NCBI GenBank assembly: GCA_000341795.1
Contig: AODO01000069.1
Coordinates: 372,001-436,000 of the forward strand
Direction: 5' to 3'
Source of the DNA: Rhodococcus triatomae BKS 15-14
GTDB taxonomy: Bacteria > Actinomycetota > Actinomycetes > Mycobacteriales > Mycobacteriaceae
DNA length: 64,000 bases
Below the pieces are notes generated by a model, which saw only the letters and a list, made by a program, of their open reading frames with translations, was not told the origin of the DNA and ran no database searches. Below, piece by piece: positions 1 through 9,124 of the stretch. The position numbers and the translations under genes were made by a program. Every line of letters starts with the position of its first letter. Within the stretch, counting starts at the first letter, position 1.

Positions 1-1453
1 ATGTGCGCCTCAACATTTCCGTCGGTGCATCCGCGATCGGTGCGGGTCCCTTCTTCTTCGGTTCCGGAGGTGTACGTGCGGCGTCGGAGATCTTCATCAG
101 CAGAGCGAGGAGCAGGTAGTTGGCGAGCAGTGACGACCCGCCGTAGGACATGAACGGCGTGGTCAGGCCCGTCAGCGGGATCAGCTTGGTGACACCGCCG
201 ACGACGACGAACAGCTGGATCGCGATGGTGAAGGACAGGCCGGCGGCGAGCAGTTTGCCGAAGCTGTCGCGGACCGCGAGTGCGGTGCGGAGACCACGGA
301 TGATGAGGATCAGGAACAGCATCAGGACGGCGGCGAGACCGATCAGGCCGAGTTCCTCACCGATCGTCGCGACGATGAAGTCGGTCTTCGCGAACGGGAC
401 CTGCGACGGGCGGCCGCTGCCGAGCCCGGTGCCCGCGACGCCGCCGGTGGCGAGTCCGAACAGGGACTGCGAGATCTGGTAGCCGGTGTTGTTGTAGTCG
501 CCGAGCGGGTCGATCCAGGTCTGTACGCGCACCCGCACGTGCCCGAACATCTGGTACGCCAGCACGAACCCGAGCGCGAGGAGCGCGCCGCCGATGACGA
601 GCCAGCCGACGCGTTCCGTCGCGACGTACAACATCACCAGCACGGTGCCGAACAGCAGCAGCGAGGTGCCGAGGTCCTTCTCGAAGACGAGGACGCCGAT
701 GGAGACGACCCAGGCGACGAGGATTGGTCCGAGGTCGCGGGCGCGTGGCAGGTCGAGGCCGAAGACGTGTTTGCCCGCGGTGGTGAACAGTTCGCGTTTC
801 GAGACCAGCACGGACGCGAAGAAGATGATCAACAGGATCTTCGCGAACTCGCCGGGCTGAATGCTGAAGAACGGCAGCTTGATCCAGATCTTCGCGCCGT
901 TCACCTCGGACATCGACGACGGCAGCAGCGCGGGAATCGCGAGCAGGACGAGGCCGGCGAGGCCGAGTGTGTAGCTGTACCGGGCGAGCAGGCGGTAGTC
1001 GCGGAGCAGCATCAGGACGGCGATGAACCCGGCGATCGCGAGCGCCGTCCACAGCACCTGTTGGGTGGCGTCGGGGGACGGCGCCTCCCGACCGTAGGCG
1101 GCGGCCGTTGACGCCTCGGCGAGGTCGAGGCGGTGGATCAGCACCAGCCCGAGGCCGTTGAGCAGTGCGACGATCGGCAGCAGCAGCGGATCGGCGTGCG
1201 GCGCCCAGCGGCGCACGGCGGCGTGCGCGATCAGGAACAGCGCGGCGTACGCGAGTCCGTACTTCGCGAGATCCCAGGTGATCGCCTGTTCCTGGCTCGC
1301 CTCGACCAGCACCAACGACAGCGTGGTGATGCCGATGGCGGCGAGGATCAGCAGCAGTTCGGCGGTTCGCCGGGTGGATTGCTCGGGCGCGGGGGCAAAC
1401 CCTCCGGGCGGGCTCGGGAACGAAGCCCCGGAAGGCGCAGAGGACACGGACAT
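1..1453 (-). CDS. rodA: RodA/FtsW-family SEDS peptidoglycan glycosyltransferase (3' end off the window)
   Basis: SEDS-family polytopic membrane protein that polymerises lipid II during cell elongation, normally with a class B penicillin-binding protein. The minus-strand frame is open from the ATG at 1453 to the window edge, about 484 codons, with no stop, so the C-terminus is missing. It reads [18 protein letters not shown], then about ten or more hydrophobic segments. Family landmarks are visible: an extracellular [21 protein letters not shown] stretch read in parts (W-I-K, QPGEFAK), [12 protein letters not shown], and the late PFMSYGGSS motif. The start codon overlaps the pstP stop by 4 bp (ATGA), as in the mycobacterial pstP-rodA-pbpA operon, so pbpA is expected just outside the window. 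Confidence 0.93.
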   Translation of the reverse strand, partial: MSVSSAPSGASFPSPPGGFAPAPEQSTRRTAELLLILAAIGITTLSLVLVEASQEQAITWDLAKYGLAYAALFLIAHAAVRRWAPHADPLLLPIVALLNGLGLVLIHRLDLAEASTAAAYGREAPSPDATQQVLWTALAIAGFIAVLMLLRDYRLLARYSYTLGLAGLVLLAIPALLPSSMSEVNGAKIWIKLPFFSIQPGEFAKILLIIFFASVLVSKRELFTTAGKHVFGLDLPRARDLGPILVAWVVSIGVLVFEKDLGTSLLLFGTVLVMLYVATERVGWLVIGGALLALGFVLAYQMFGHVRVRVQTWIDPLGDYNNTGYQISQSLFGLATGGVAGTGLGSGRPSQVPFAKTDFIVATIGEELGLIGLAAVLMLFLILIIRGLRTALAVRDSFGKLLAAGLSFTIAIQLFVVVGGVTKLIPLTGLTTPFMSYGGSSLLANYLLLALLMKISDAARTPPEPKKKGPAPIADAPTEMLRRT

Positions 1454-2922
1454 CAGCTACCGGTCCTGCAGTTCTGCCCCGGGATCTGCGCCGGGGTCGC
1501 CTCGGCGGGCTGTGTCGGTTCGGCCACCGGCGGCGCCGGTGTGGGCTCGGGTGCGGGTGCTGGTGCCGGCTCGGGTGCCGGTGCCGGTGCAGGCTCGGGC
1601 GCCGGCGCGGGCGGCGCCGCGGGGGTGGGAGCCGGGGTGGGGGTGGCCGGAGTGGTGGTCTCCTCCGACACGCACACCGGCAGCAGGTCGCCGTCGACCA
1701 GGCGTTGCATCTGGCCCTTGGCGTCCTCGAGGGAACCGGACGGCAACCCTGCCCGCACCTGTTCCCGCGCGGACGGCTGGAGCGCGTCGACCGTCAGGAC
1801 GGTGCACGAGGTCTCGCCGGCGGGCACGAGCGTCAGCTTTCCGGTGTCGGTGACGCATCCGACGAGGTTCGCCTCCTGCAGCGAGTAGCCGAGGACGGAA
1901 CCGGGAACTCCGCGCATCACGGCGACACGACCGTCGTCGGCGCCGACGTAGTAGTTGTTGCGGACCAGCACGCGGCCGATCACGAGTCCGACGGCGATCA
2001 CGGCGATCAGGCCGAGCGCCACCAGGATCCAGCGCAGGCGTCGCCGCTTCTTCGGCTGTGGCTCGGTGGTGACCTGGACACGGCGTGGGGTGGCGCGCGG
2101 TGGGCGCATCGCGGCGGCCCGGCCCGCGGCGGTGTCCGGCGGCGGTGTGTCCTCCTCGTCGTCGTCCGAGGCGGCGCCGCCGACGATGGGACGGCTCGGA
2201 CCGTAGTCGAGGTCGATGACGTCCGCGACGACGACCGTGACGTTGTCCGGGCCGCCGCTGCGCAGTGCCAGCTCGATGAGCCGGTCCGCGGATTCGGCGG
2301 GGGTGCCGCTGCTCAGGACGTCCGCGATGGTCTCGTCGCTCACGACGTCGGAGAGTCCGTCGGAGCAGAGCAGGTAGCGGTCGCCGGCGCGGGCCTCGCG
2401 GACGGTGAGGGTCGGTTCGATCTCGTTGCCGGTCAGCGCCCGCATGATCAGCGAACGCTGCGGATGGGTGTGCGCCTGTTCGGCGGTGATGCGGCCCTCG
2501 TCGACGAGGGACTGGACGAACGTGTCGTCGCGGGTGATCTGGGTGAGAGCGGCGTCGCGCAGCAGATAGGCGCGGGAGTCACCGATGTGGGCGAGGCCGA
2601 GCTTGCTGCCGGCGAACAGGATCGCGGTCAGCGTGGTGCCCATGCCGTCGAGCTCGGGTTCCTCTTCGACCTGTTCGGCGATGGCGGCGTTCCCGTGCCG
2701 GGTCGCGGCGGCCAGCTTGCCGAGCAGGTCGTCGCCCGGTTCGTCGTCGTCGAGGTGGGCGAGGGCGGCGATGATCAGCTGAGACGCGACTTCTCCGGCG
2801 GCGTGACCGCCCATGCCGTCGGCGAGGGCGAGCAGGCGGGCGCCCGCGTAGACGGAGTCCTCGTTGTTGGACCGGACGAGACCACGGTCGCTGCGCGCTG
2901 CGTAGCGCAGGACGAGGGTCAC
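1453..2922 (-). CDS. pstP: Membrane PP2C-family Ser/Thr protein phosphatase PstP
   Basis: PPM/PP2C phosphatase that reverses Ser/Thr kinase signalling on division and cell-wall proteins. The 489-aa product has a cytoplasmic catalytic domain at about 5-236 with metal-binding motifs: ED at 21-22, DGMGGH at 35-40, GDSRAY near 114, CSDGLSD with D188, and GGPDNVT with D226. A basic KKRRR stop-transfer run is followed by one membrane segment at about 297-320. The extracellular tail ends in a long Pro/Ala/Glu repeat, which is longer and more repetitive than usual and could vary in length. The GTG start overlaps the fhaB stop (GTGA) and the stop overlaps the rodA start, so translation is coupled through the operon. 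Confidence 0.95.
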   Translation of the reverse strand: MTLVLRYAARSDRGLVRSNNEDSVYAGARLLALADGMGGHAAGEVASQLIIAALAHLDDDEPGDDLLGKLAAATRHGNAAIAEQVEEEPELDGMGTTLTAILFAGSKLGLAHIGDSRAYLLRDAALTQITRDDTFVQSLVDEGRITAEQAHTHPQRSLIMRALTGNEIEPTLTVREARAGDRYLLCSDGLSDVVSDETIADVLSSGTPAESADRLIELALRSGGPDNVTVVVADVIDLDYGPSRPIVGGAASDDDEEDTPPPDTAAGRAAAMRPPRATPRRVQVTTEPQPKKRRRLRWILVALGLIAVIAVGLVIGRVLVRNNYYVGADDGRVAVMRGVPGSVLGYSLQEANLVGCVTDTGKLTLVPAGETSCTVLTVDALQPSAREQVRAGLPSGSLEDAKGQMQRLVDGDLLPVCVSEETTTPATPTPAPTPAAPPAPAPEPAPAPAPEPAPAPAPEPTPAPPVAEPTQPAEATPAQIPGQNCRTGS

Positions 2923-3383
2923 GGGCGGAGCTCGATCACTGTCTTGCCGACCCGGACCGGTGTACCGAGCGGCACCCGGACGGCCGTGGTGACCCGGGCC
3001 CGATCCAGATATGTGCCGTTCGTCGACCCGAGATCCTCGACGTACCAGTCGGTTCCGCGTGGTGAGATGCGTGCGTGCCGGGTGGATGCGTAGTCGTCGG
3101 TGAGCACCAGCGTCGAATCGTCGGCCCGGCCGATGAGGACGGGCTGGGTGCCGAGCGTGATGCGGGTACCCGCGAGACTGCCCTGAGTCACGATCAGGTT
3201 CTTCGCGATCTTCGGCTTTCCGAACGACGGCAGCACCGAGGACGTGCGGTTGTAGCGCGGTGGCACTCGCACACCGGCGGCGGCGTACACGTCACTCCGG
3301 AGGGTGCGCAGAACCGCCCACACGAACAGCCACAGGAGCAGCAGGAAGCCGGCTCTGGTCAATTGCAGGATCAGTCCCTGCAC
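2919..3383 (-). CDS. fhaB: FHA-domain membrane protein FhaB (FipA-like)
   Basis: Phosphothreonine-binding FHA protein, known in mycobacteria (FhaB/FipA) as a partner of FtsZ/FtsQ and PknA/B signalling. The 154-aa product has one N-terminal membrane segment (about residues 5-28, rich in L/W/F) and a C-terminal FHA domain with GRADDSTLVL, the STRHAR recognition loop and GSTNGT. The GTG at 3383 is chosen because GGAGGAGG lies 8 nt upstream and the product then matches the known M-Q-G-L-type N-terminus; a longer reading from 3464 adds 27 unlikely residues. It overlaps the next gene by 4 bp. Confidence 0.93.
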   Translation of the reverse strand: MQGLILQLTRAGFLLLLWLFVWAVLRTLRSDVYAAAGVRVPPRYNRTSSVLPSFGKPKIAKNLIVTQGSLAGTRITLGTQPVLIGRADDSTLVLTDDYASTRHARISPRGTDWYVEDLGSTNGTYLDRARVTTAVRVPLGTPVRVGKTVIELRP

Positions 3384-3547
3384 GTCGGTCCACCTCCTCC
3401 TGGCGCGCGGCACGGTGCCGACAGCGGTATACGGCGATACGGTTGGGTCGATCGCACAAACCACAATACGGAATGTGCTGGGGCTTCGACCGCTGCCGTG
3501 GGTACCCGGTCGGTCCTCACGTGCTCAGCTGATCGCAGTCGACGGGA

Positions 3548-4870
3548 TCAGACGATGCGCACCAGGATTTCGGAGTGGCCTGCACGGATCACGTCGCCGT
3601 CGGCGAGCTGCCAGTCCTGGACGGGCGCGCCGTTGACGGTGGTGCCGTTGGTCGAGCCGAGGTCCGAGAGCATGGCGACCTGCCCGTCCCAGCGGATCTC
3701 GATGTGCCGACGGGACACGCCGGTGTCGGGAAGCCGGAACTGGGCCTCCTGGCCGCGGCCGATCACGTTGCGTCCCTCGCGGAGCTGGAAGTTGCGGCCG
3801 CTGCCGTCCTCGAGCTGCAGGGTCGCGGTGAAGGTGCGGTTGGCGTCGTAGCCGTACGCCTGCTGACCGTATTCCTGGCCGTACGCGGGCTGCTGACCGT
3901 AGGACTGCTGACCGTATTCCTGGCCGTACGCCTGCTGCCCGTAGCCGTAGTCGGCCTGCTGGTAGTCGGCCTGCTGGTAGTCGCTGCGGCCGTAGTCCTG
4001 GCCACCCGGGTACGCGTTCGCCGAGTAGTCGGGGTTCGGCGGGTACGGGTTGGCGTAGTCGGCCTGCTGGTAATCGCTGCGGCCGTACTCCTGACCGGCC
4101 TGCGGCGGGTAGGGGTTGGCCGGGTAGTCGGGGTTCGGCGGGTACGGGCTGGCGTAGTCCGACTGCTGGTAGTCGGCCTGCTGGTAATCCGACGCGGGCG
4201 GGTACGGGCTGCCGTACTCGGCGCCGTTGGGGCGGCCGCCGCTCTGCGCGTAACCGTTGCGGGGCTGGTCGTAGCCGCCGCCCGCCGCCGAGTACGACGG
4301 GTAGGCCTTACCGTTCTGGGCGCCCACCGGCGGGCGGTCCTGCGAGTACCGACCCTCGTCCGCGGGCTCACGCGAGGGGTCGAAACCTGGGTTTTGCGTC
4401 ATCTGGCCGGCTCCTGGATTCATAGGTGCGGAGGGTCGTGCATTCGCGGTCGGTAACGGTACTCGCTGACCCTGGCGCGGGTTCGGCGATGAGCCGACAT
4501 CCGGGTCCACCGCTCCACGGGCCCGGAACTGACCTGTGTGCAGTGTGGGGGACGGCTCGAACCGAACTGAGATCGGCCCGTACGTCTGCCATCCCTGATC
4601 CCGGATGAAGTCCTCAAGGTGTCGGGAGAATGCCTTGACTGTCAAGTCCCTGTCCGAGGACAACTCCTCGTGATCCGACTCGTTGATCGTGATGACGTAC
4701 GAGTTCGGGGCGAGAGCGTGCCCGCCGTCGAGCTGCTGCAGCCCGTCGCGTGCCTCCTGCTGCAGGGCCGACTCGACCTCCTGGGGAACGACGCCGCCGC
4801 CGAAGACCCGGGCGAGGCCGTCTCCGACCACGCCCTGCAACTTGCGCTCGAAGCGCTGGACGATACCCAC
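3548..4870 (-). CDS. fhaA: FhaA: DUF3662 plus FHA domain protein with Tyr/Gln-rich linker
   Basis: FHA scaffold of the polar growth machinery; mycobacterial FhaA binds phosphorylated MviN and controls lipid II flipping. The 440-aa product has an N-terminal DUF3662 domain (IVQRFERKL onward; WQTYGPISVRFE near residue 105), a long low-complexity linker with repeated D-Y-Q-Q-A-D-Y and N-P-D-Y-type units, and a C-terminal FHA domain with VIGRGQEAQFRL, SRRHIE and GSTNGT. The GTG at 4870 is preferred because GGAGGT sits 4 nt upstream and the N-terminus then aligns with FhaA; a longer open frame upstream looks non-coding. It is transcribed with fhaB-pstP-rodA after a 164-bp gap. Confidence 0.93.
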   Translation of the reverse strand: MGIVQRFERKLQGVVGDGLARVFGGGVVPQEVESALQQEARDGLQQLDGGHALAPNSYVITINESDHEELSSDRDLTVKAFSRHLEDFIRDQGWQTYGPISVRFEPSPTLHTGQFRARGAVDPDVGSSPNPRQGQRVPLPTANARPSAPMNPGAGQMTQNPGFDPSREPADEGRYSQDRPPVGAQNGKAYPSYSAAGGGYDQPRNGYAQSGGRPNGAEYGSPYPPASDYQQADYQQSDYASPYPPNPDYPANPYPPQAGQEYGRSDYQQADYANPYPPNPDYSANAYPGGQDYGRSDYQQADYQQADYGYGQQAYGQEYGQQSYGQQPAYGQEYGQQAYGYDANRTFTATLQLEDGSGRNFQLREGRNVIGRGQEAQFRLPDTGVSRRHIEIRWDGQVAMLSDLGSTNGTTVNGAPVQDWQLADGDVIRAGHSEILVRIV

Positions 4871-5032
4871 ACCGACCTCCTCTCGGCTCGTTTGCGTGTC
4901 GCGGTCGGTCCACACCGCACCGCCATGGTATCCGGGGTGTGCGACCCGCTGTCGGTGTGTGATCATCGCCGCAGGTCAGGTGGGCGAATCGTGTTTTCGT
5001 TGGGCTGCGTGCTAGTGTTTCCAGCGTCGCTC

Positions 5033-5115
5033 GGGCGAGTGGCGGAATGGCAGACGCGCTGGCTTCAGGTGCCAGTGTCCTTCGGGACGTGGGGGTTCAA
5101 GTCCCCCTTCGCCCA
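5033..5115 (+). tRNA. tRNA-Leu, anticodon CAG
   Basis: The 83-nt sequence folds as a class II (long variable arm) tRNA. The acceptor stem GGGCGAG pairs with TTCGCCC (last pair G-U) and the discriminator base is A. The anticodon stem CTGGC/GCCAG encloses the loop TTCAGGT with anticodon CAG at 5066-5068, which reads CUG. The T arm is GGGGG-TTCAAGT-CCCCC. No CCA is encoded. The position beside fhaA matches leuT in mycobacteria. Confidence 0.97.
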
Positions 5116-5142
5116 CAGAGAGCAGTTCCACGAACTGCGACG

Positions 5143-5187
5143 AACGAGGTCACGAACTCGCGAGAGTGCGTGGCCTCGTTTTCGTTT
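5143..5187 (+). terminator. Intrinsic terminator of tRNA-Leu
   Basis: A 12-bp stem (5143-5154 with 5169-5180, one G-U pair) is followed by a T-rich run TTCGTTT. It lies 27 nt past the tRNA end, as expected for a tRNA terminator. Confidence 0.75.
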
Positions 5188-5238
5188 CCGGAACGAGTTG
5201 CCGGCGGAACGGTTCGGGTCCCTGCCCTGCACCCCGGG

Positions 5239-6168
5239 TCACCGTTGCTCGGTCACGGCCCGGGCGAGCCAGCCGAAGACGGGCGACAGCGGCTCGGGCG
5301 CGGACCAGCCGTTGACCACGGCGAGCAGTGCGAGGTACCTCTCGCGACGGGGATCGTCGACAATCTCGAGCCACTCGAGCAACCGCCGCCGAACCAGGGG
5401 GCCGTCCGGCAGACCCGCTGTTCGAGCGAAACTCGCCACGACCTGGTCCACCACGACGGCGGCCTCGGGCGAAGCCGGGTCGAGGTTCGCGGTCAGTGCC
5501 GGGTGCACCAGGTCGCGCATCACCGCGGCGGTGTCGGGGTGCACGCCGGTGCCGTGGTGCCCGCGATCGGCGGCGACATGGTCGGTCACGGCCACCATTA
5601 CGGCCCGGAACTCGTTGTCCTGCATCAGATCTGCCAGCTCCACCCATGCCGTGATCTGTTCCGGTTCCGGCTCGTCCGGCAACTCCGGCGTCAGTGTGCG
5701 CATGATGCCCGGGACGGCCGCGTCGCCCGCCGACCTCCCGAACACACCGTCGAGGAAGGTGTCGACCACAGCGCGCCGTTCCCCCTCCGCCATCGCCGCG
5801 AGAGCCGAGACAGCGGTCATCGCTTCGGGGGTCGATCCGCGTTCCGCGACCGCCCGCAGGACCGCTCGCCGTGTCCGGAGCAGCCGGATCTGCACCGCCA
5901 GTGCCTCGGAATGCCTTTCCACGACATCGGCCAGTGTGGCCTCACCGTCGACCACCTGCCGGATCGTCGTCAGATCCAGACCGAGATCGCGAAGCGTGCG
6001 GACGAACTCGAGTCGGGCGGCGGCATCGGCGCCGTAGCGGCGGTGTCCCGCCGTGCTCCGGCCCGCGGGCGGGACGATTCCCCTGTCTGCATAGTGCCGA
6101 ATCGTCTTGACCGTGAGCCCGGTACGTTGCGCGAGCTCGCCGATGGACAGCCGGGTGTCGTCTTCCAT
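5239..6168 (-). CDS. MerR-family transcriptional regulator
   Basis: The 309-aa regulator has an N-terminal MerR winged helix (SIGELAQRTGLTVKTIRHYA then G-H-R-R-Y), about residues 7-76, and a long helical C-terminal domain that I do not recognise. No cysteine cluster typical of metal-sensing MerR proteins is visible, so a small-molecule or stress ligand is more likely. The ATG at 6168 is chosen over an upstream ATG because the product then begins just before the HTH and a GAGGG run lies upstream. A perfect 17-bp dyad 16 nt ahead of the start suggests autoregulation. Confidence 0.85.
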   Translation of the reverse strand: MEDDTRLSIGELAQRTGLTVKTIRHYADRGIVPPAGRSTAGHRRYGADAAARLEFVRTLRDLGLDLTTIRQVVDGEATLADVVERHSEALAVQIRLLRTRRAVLRAVAERGSTPEAMTAVSALAAMAEGERRAVVDTFLDGVFGRSAGDAAVPGIMRTLTPELPDEPEPEQITAWVELADLMQDNEFRAVMVAVTDHVAADRGHHGTGVHPDTAAVMRDLVHPALTANLDPASPEAAVVVDQVVASFARTAGLPDGPLVRRRLLEWLEIVDDPRRERYLALLAVVNGWSAPEPLSPVFGWLARAVTEQR

Positions 6169-6183
6169 GCCCTCACTCTGATA

Positions 6184-6200
6184 TCTCCCCCTGGGGGAGA
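6184..6200 (-). promoter_or_regulatory. MerR-type operator dyad
   Basis: TCTCCCCC-T-GGGGGAGA is a perfect inverted repeat with 8-nt arms and a 1-nt centre. It lies directly upstream of the MerR gene start. MerR proteins bind such GC-rich dyads inside the spacer of their own promoter, so this is the likely autoregulatory site. Confidence 0.7.
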
Positions 6201-6272
6201 CGCAAGCGAACGGCGGTCCCACGCCGGCGCGGGGCCCCGCGGCGAGCGGCGGCGCGCAGCAGGGGCGAGTGG

Positions 6273-6935
6273 TCAGAGGGTGCCGTTCTCGATGTCACGT
6301 TGCATGGCCTGCTGGTTCTCGATGTGGGAGGACACTCCGTTCTGCACCGTGAAGTCGATGAGCAGCGCAGGCGCCCTGAAGGTCAGGTGCTCGGTGACGG
6401 TGGTCGAGCCGGCCTCCTCGGAGAAGGTGATCTCCTGCTGGGTGATGACGCCGGGTGCACTCCAGGTCTCCGTGGTGTACCGGTCGTCGGCGGCGTACAC
6501 CCGCTGTCGCCCGACGGTGCGCGCGGGGATGGACGCCGAACCGGCGGGGACGCCCTCGATGGCGATGAACTCCCGGACGTCGGCACCGTCCTCGGTGTAG
6601 CTGCGATGGTCGAGGACGTCCATGAGGAAGGGGTGCCGTCCGAGGCTGCTGTTGAGGTTCGAGTACACGGGGAACACGTGGTCGAGGGGCGCGTCGATGG
6701 TGATCGGCAGCGTGACCTCGACGGTCTCCAACAGGGATCCCGCCAGGCGCTCCTCGGCCTGGTATGCCGCCCACGAGATCTCCCATTCGGTGTCCACCGA
6801 GCTCGAGGAATTCGACGCCGATTCGGCCCCGGCCACTCCCGCATGACCGACGGCGATCCCGACGGCCAGCGCGCACGCCACCAGAACCATCGGTGTCGAG
6901 CGAGTGGTGCGGGACTGCTCCGGACGTTCGGCCAT
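6273..6935 (-). CDS. Secreted SRPBCC/polyketide-cyclase-like protein
   Basis: The 220-aa product has a signal peptide (MAERPEQ, then a hydrophobic V-L-V-A-C-A-L-A-V-G core, cleavage near AGAES). A lipid- or ligand-binding helix-grip fold follows: V-T-L-P-I-T-I-D-A-P-L-D-H-V-F-P-V-Y typical of SRPBCC domains, then strands ending A-P-A-L-L-I-D-F-T-V-Q. The ATG at 6935 is preferred because AGGAG lies upstream; the open frame extends further without coding character. Function is unknown; it might be an extracytoplasmic lipid-binding protein. Confidence 0.75.
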   Translation of the reverse strand: MAERPEQSRTTRSTPMVLVACALAVGIAVGHAGVAGAESASNSSSSVDTEWEISWAAYQAEERLAGSLLETVEVTLPITIDAPLDHVFPVYSNLNSSLGRHPFLMDVLDHRSYTEDGADVREFIAIEGVPAGSASIPARTVGRQRVYAADDRYTTETWSAPGVITQQEITFSEEAGSTTVTEHLTFRAPALLIDFTVQNGVSSHIENQQAMQRDIENGTL

Positions 6936-7164
6936 TCGTGAGTTCTCCTTCTCGGATGTCGCCGCTCGTCGGCAACGGGCGGATGTTACGCCGATCGGTA
7001 CGGGTGTCGGACCGTATGGGATCTGTTCCGGCCGAGCAATTTTCATTCGTTCACCACACTTCGGCCGGTTCTCGCCACCTCGTGGACCCGACGATCGGGG
7101 ACCAGGCCGGCAGACCGTGGCGTTCGGGCGTAGGGTTCCGCCTGTACCGACAACGGGAGGCATC

Positions 7165-7587
7165 GTGGCAAACCTGGTCGTGCACTTCGAAATTCACGGG
7201 AGCGAGCCGCAGAAGCTCGTCGACTTCTACTCCGCGCTGCTCGGCTGGTCGTTCCAGCAGTTCGGGGACATGCCGTACTGGTCCATCTCCACCGGTGAGG
7301 GCGCGGCGTCGCCGGGCGCCCCCGGATCGGGGATCAATGGCGGACTCACCCAGCGTCGCGGTCCGCGACCGGAGCCCGGGGCGCCGGTGACCGGAGCGAA
7401 CATCGTCGTCGCCGTCGAGGACGTGGACGGGACGTTCGCCCGCGGCCTCGAACTCGGCGCCACCGCGGCGCTCCCGCCCGACGACCTGCCCGGCGTCGGC
7501 CGGCTCGCCTACCTGCTCGATCCCGACGGCAACGTCTTCGGATTCCTGTCACCGGTGCTGTCGGACGGCACCAACGTCATGGGCTGA
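7165..7587 (+). CDS. VOC-family (glyoxalase/bleomycin-resistance fold) protein
   Basis: The 140-aa single-domain VOC protein begins at a GTG, five bases after GGGAGG. It shows the two beta-alpha-beta-beta-beta modules: HFEIHGSEPQKLVDFYSALLGW at the front, read as H-F-E-I and F-Y-S-A-L-L-G-W, and ANIVVAVEDVDGTF later, ending in YLLDPDGNVFGF. This subgroup often sits alone in actinobacteria with unknown substrates. It is divergent from the secreted SRPBCC gene. Confidence 0.85.
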   Translation: MANLVVHFEIHGSEPQKLVDFYSALLGWSFQQFGDMPYWSISTGEGAASPGAPGSGINGGLTQRRGPRPEPGAPVTGANIVVAVEDVDGTFARGLELGATAALPPDDLPGVGRLAYLLDPDGNVFGFLSPVLSDGTNVMG

Positions 7588-7594
7588 GCCCGCC

Positions 7595-8272
7595 CTACCG
7601 CGCTGCGAGTTCCTTCCGCCGCACCATCTCGTTGATCCAGCTCGGCGCGTACGGGGACGTGCAGTTCGGGGGAGTCGGGTAGTCCTCGAGCACCTTGAGG
7701 CGCTCGCCTATGTCGAGGGCACGAGCGCGGAACTCGGCGTGCTCGATGCCGATCTGCGCCAGGCACGTGTTCATCGCCCACTGCAACCGGTCCGGAGCGT
7801 CCTTCATGTCCGCTTCGATCGTGTCGAGCAGTGCCGTCAGGTCGAGTCCGTCGGGCTTCTTCGCGACGCGATCGCTGGTCAGTGCCCAGCCGGCGCTCGC
7901 GACGGCGGGATCGGGGTCGTCGATCCAGGCCAGGCGCAGTTCCTCGGCGTGCGGGTTCTTCTTCACCACGTACCCGACGAGCCAGTCGTGGACCTTCGGG
8001 GTGCGTGCATCCCGGAGCATCGCGTCCAACTCGTCGCGCTCGAACGCCTTGGGGCGGCAGATCAGCAGCGCCAGCAGTCGCGCCGCGGTGTCCCGGCTCG
8101 CCCACAGCTCGACTGCGAGGTCCTGCTGGGTCTTCAGTCGCTTCGCGACGGCCCGGAGTTGCGTCAGGTTCACTCCGTGGTCGTCGCCGTGCCGCTCGTT
8201 CACGGCGCGGATCCTCGGATCCTCCAGTTCGGCCAACTCGGCCAGCACCTCGGTCACCGTCGTCTCGGCCAC
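7595..8272 (-). CDS. DNA alkylation repair enzyme, AlkD-like HEAT-repeat family
   Basis: The 225-aa all-alpha protein resembles AlkD-type alkylpurine DNA glycosylases. It has the helical-repeat pattern VELWASRDTAARLLALLIC followed by D-E-L-D-A-M-L-R-D and a W-A-L-T-S-D repeat. The GTG at 8272 is preferred because GGGAGGAC lies just upstream; an ATG nine codons earlier is possible. It converges on the VOC gene with only 7 bp between. Family assignment is good, but the catalytic residue was not fixed. Confidence 0.75.
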   Translation of the reverse strand: MAETTVTEVLAELAELEDPRIRAVNERHGDDHGVNLTQLRAVAKRLKTQQDLAVELWASRDTAARLLALLICRPKAFERDELDAMLRDARTPKVHDWLVGYVVKKNPHAEELRLAWIDDPDPAVASAGWALTSDRVAKKPDGLDLTALLDTIEADMKDAPDRLQWAMNTCLAQIGIEHAEFRARALDIGERLKVLEDYPTPPNCTSPYAPSWINEMVRRKELAAR

Positions 8273-8344
8273 AGCAGTCCTCCCGATCGTCGCGTCCACA
8301 CCAGCCTAGGAACCGGAACCGACAGCGTGGTCCAGGATGGTGCA

Positions 8345-8884
8345 ATGCCGGGCGAGGACGACTGGATCACACTGACCGACCAGGACCTGCGCGCCGTCAC
8401 CGCATACGCGGCCGACTGTGCCGATGCGGTGCTCGCGATCTTCGAGGCCGACAGCCCCGACGACCCGAGACCGCGGGACGCGATCGAGGCCGCCCGGGAG
8501 TTCGCCGACGGCGGGCGACGCGGCAAGCGTCTGCGGGACACCGCGTGGGCGGCGATGCGGGCGGCGAAGGACGTCGGTCCGGCCGCGCACCACGCGGCGA
8601 TGGCCGCGATGGCTGCGGCAGGCGCCGCCTATCTGCACCCGCTTGCCAAGGCGACGCAGGTCAAGCACGTTCTCGGGTCGGCGGCGCACGCGGCCCTCGC
8701 CACCGAACTGGCGTCGGGCGGCGCTCCCGACCTCGGTCCGGCCCACCTCGCGCTCGCGGCGCAGCGGGTACAGCCCGACGTCGTCGACGTGCTGCTCAGG
8801 TATCCGGACGCGCCGGGCGGCGGCGGACGGGTCGGCGAGTTGATCCGCTTACTCGACGTGGTCCTGCGTGCCCGCGCGAGCTGA
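8345..8884 (+). CDS. Small helical Ala-rich protein of the putative immunity / SbcC-mislabelled family
   Basis: The 179-aa Ala-rich helical protein contains A-Y-A-A-D-C-A near residue 19, F-E-A-D-S-P-D-D-P-R-P-R-D-A-I-E-A-A-R and Y-L-H-P-L-A-K-A-T-Q-V-K-H. Short actinobacterial proteins with this pattern are labelled exonuclease SbcC or putative immunity protein in databases, neither experimentally supported that I know of. No toxin gene is adjacent. It is divergent from the AlkD-like gene, with a 72-bp gap. Confidence 0.65.
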   Translation: MPGEDDWITLTDQDLRAVTAYAADCADAVLAIFEADSPDDPRPRDAIEAAREFADGGRRGKRLRDTAWAAMRAAKDVGPAAHHAAMAAMAAAGAAYLHPLAKATQVKHVLGSAAHAALATELASGGAPDLGPAHLALAAQRVQPDVVDVLLRYPDAPGGGGRVGELIRLLDVVLRARAS

Positions 8885-8982
8885 CCACAGTGGGCGTGAC
8901 GCCGTTCCCTCGTACCATGCCCAAGTGATGTGCCCCACATTTGCTGAAGTCACGATCCGGTCACGCTATGGTTTCAAACAGC

Positions 8983-9017
8983 ACTGACCGCAGCTGACTC
9001 GATTCGCTGCGGTCAGT
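8983..9017. other. Perfect 11-bp stem-loop in the intergenic region
   Basis: ACTGACCGCAG at 8983-8993 pairs exactly with CTGCGGTCAGT at 9007-9017 around a 13-nt loop. No T-run follows. It lies about 100 bp past one gene and 108 bp before the next. It could be a terminator without a U-tract or a regulatory hairpin. The rest of 8885-9124 shows nothing else. Confidence 0.5.
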
Positions 9018-9124
9018 AGTCATTTACGGGCCTTTTCGCGTGGCCCCCCGCTCCAGCGATGAATCGAGCGTCCGCACCCGGTCTCCATGTGTGAACCCTT
9101 TCCCGCAGGACCGAGGAGCAGACC

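Noticed and set aside
3800-4250. The repeated TAGTCGGCCTGCTGG-type units were considered as a CRISPR or satellite repeat
   Set aside because: They are in frame, encode the Tyr/Gln-rich linker of FhaA and are not separated by unique spacers.
4619-6037. A long plus-strand frame running through the tRNA-Leu gene
   Set aside because: It covers the tRNA and the opposite strand of the MerR gene; composition is Ser/Arg-rich and non-coding.
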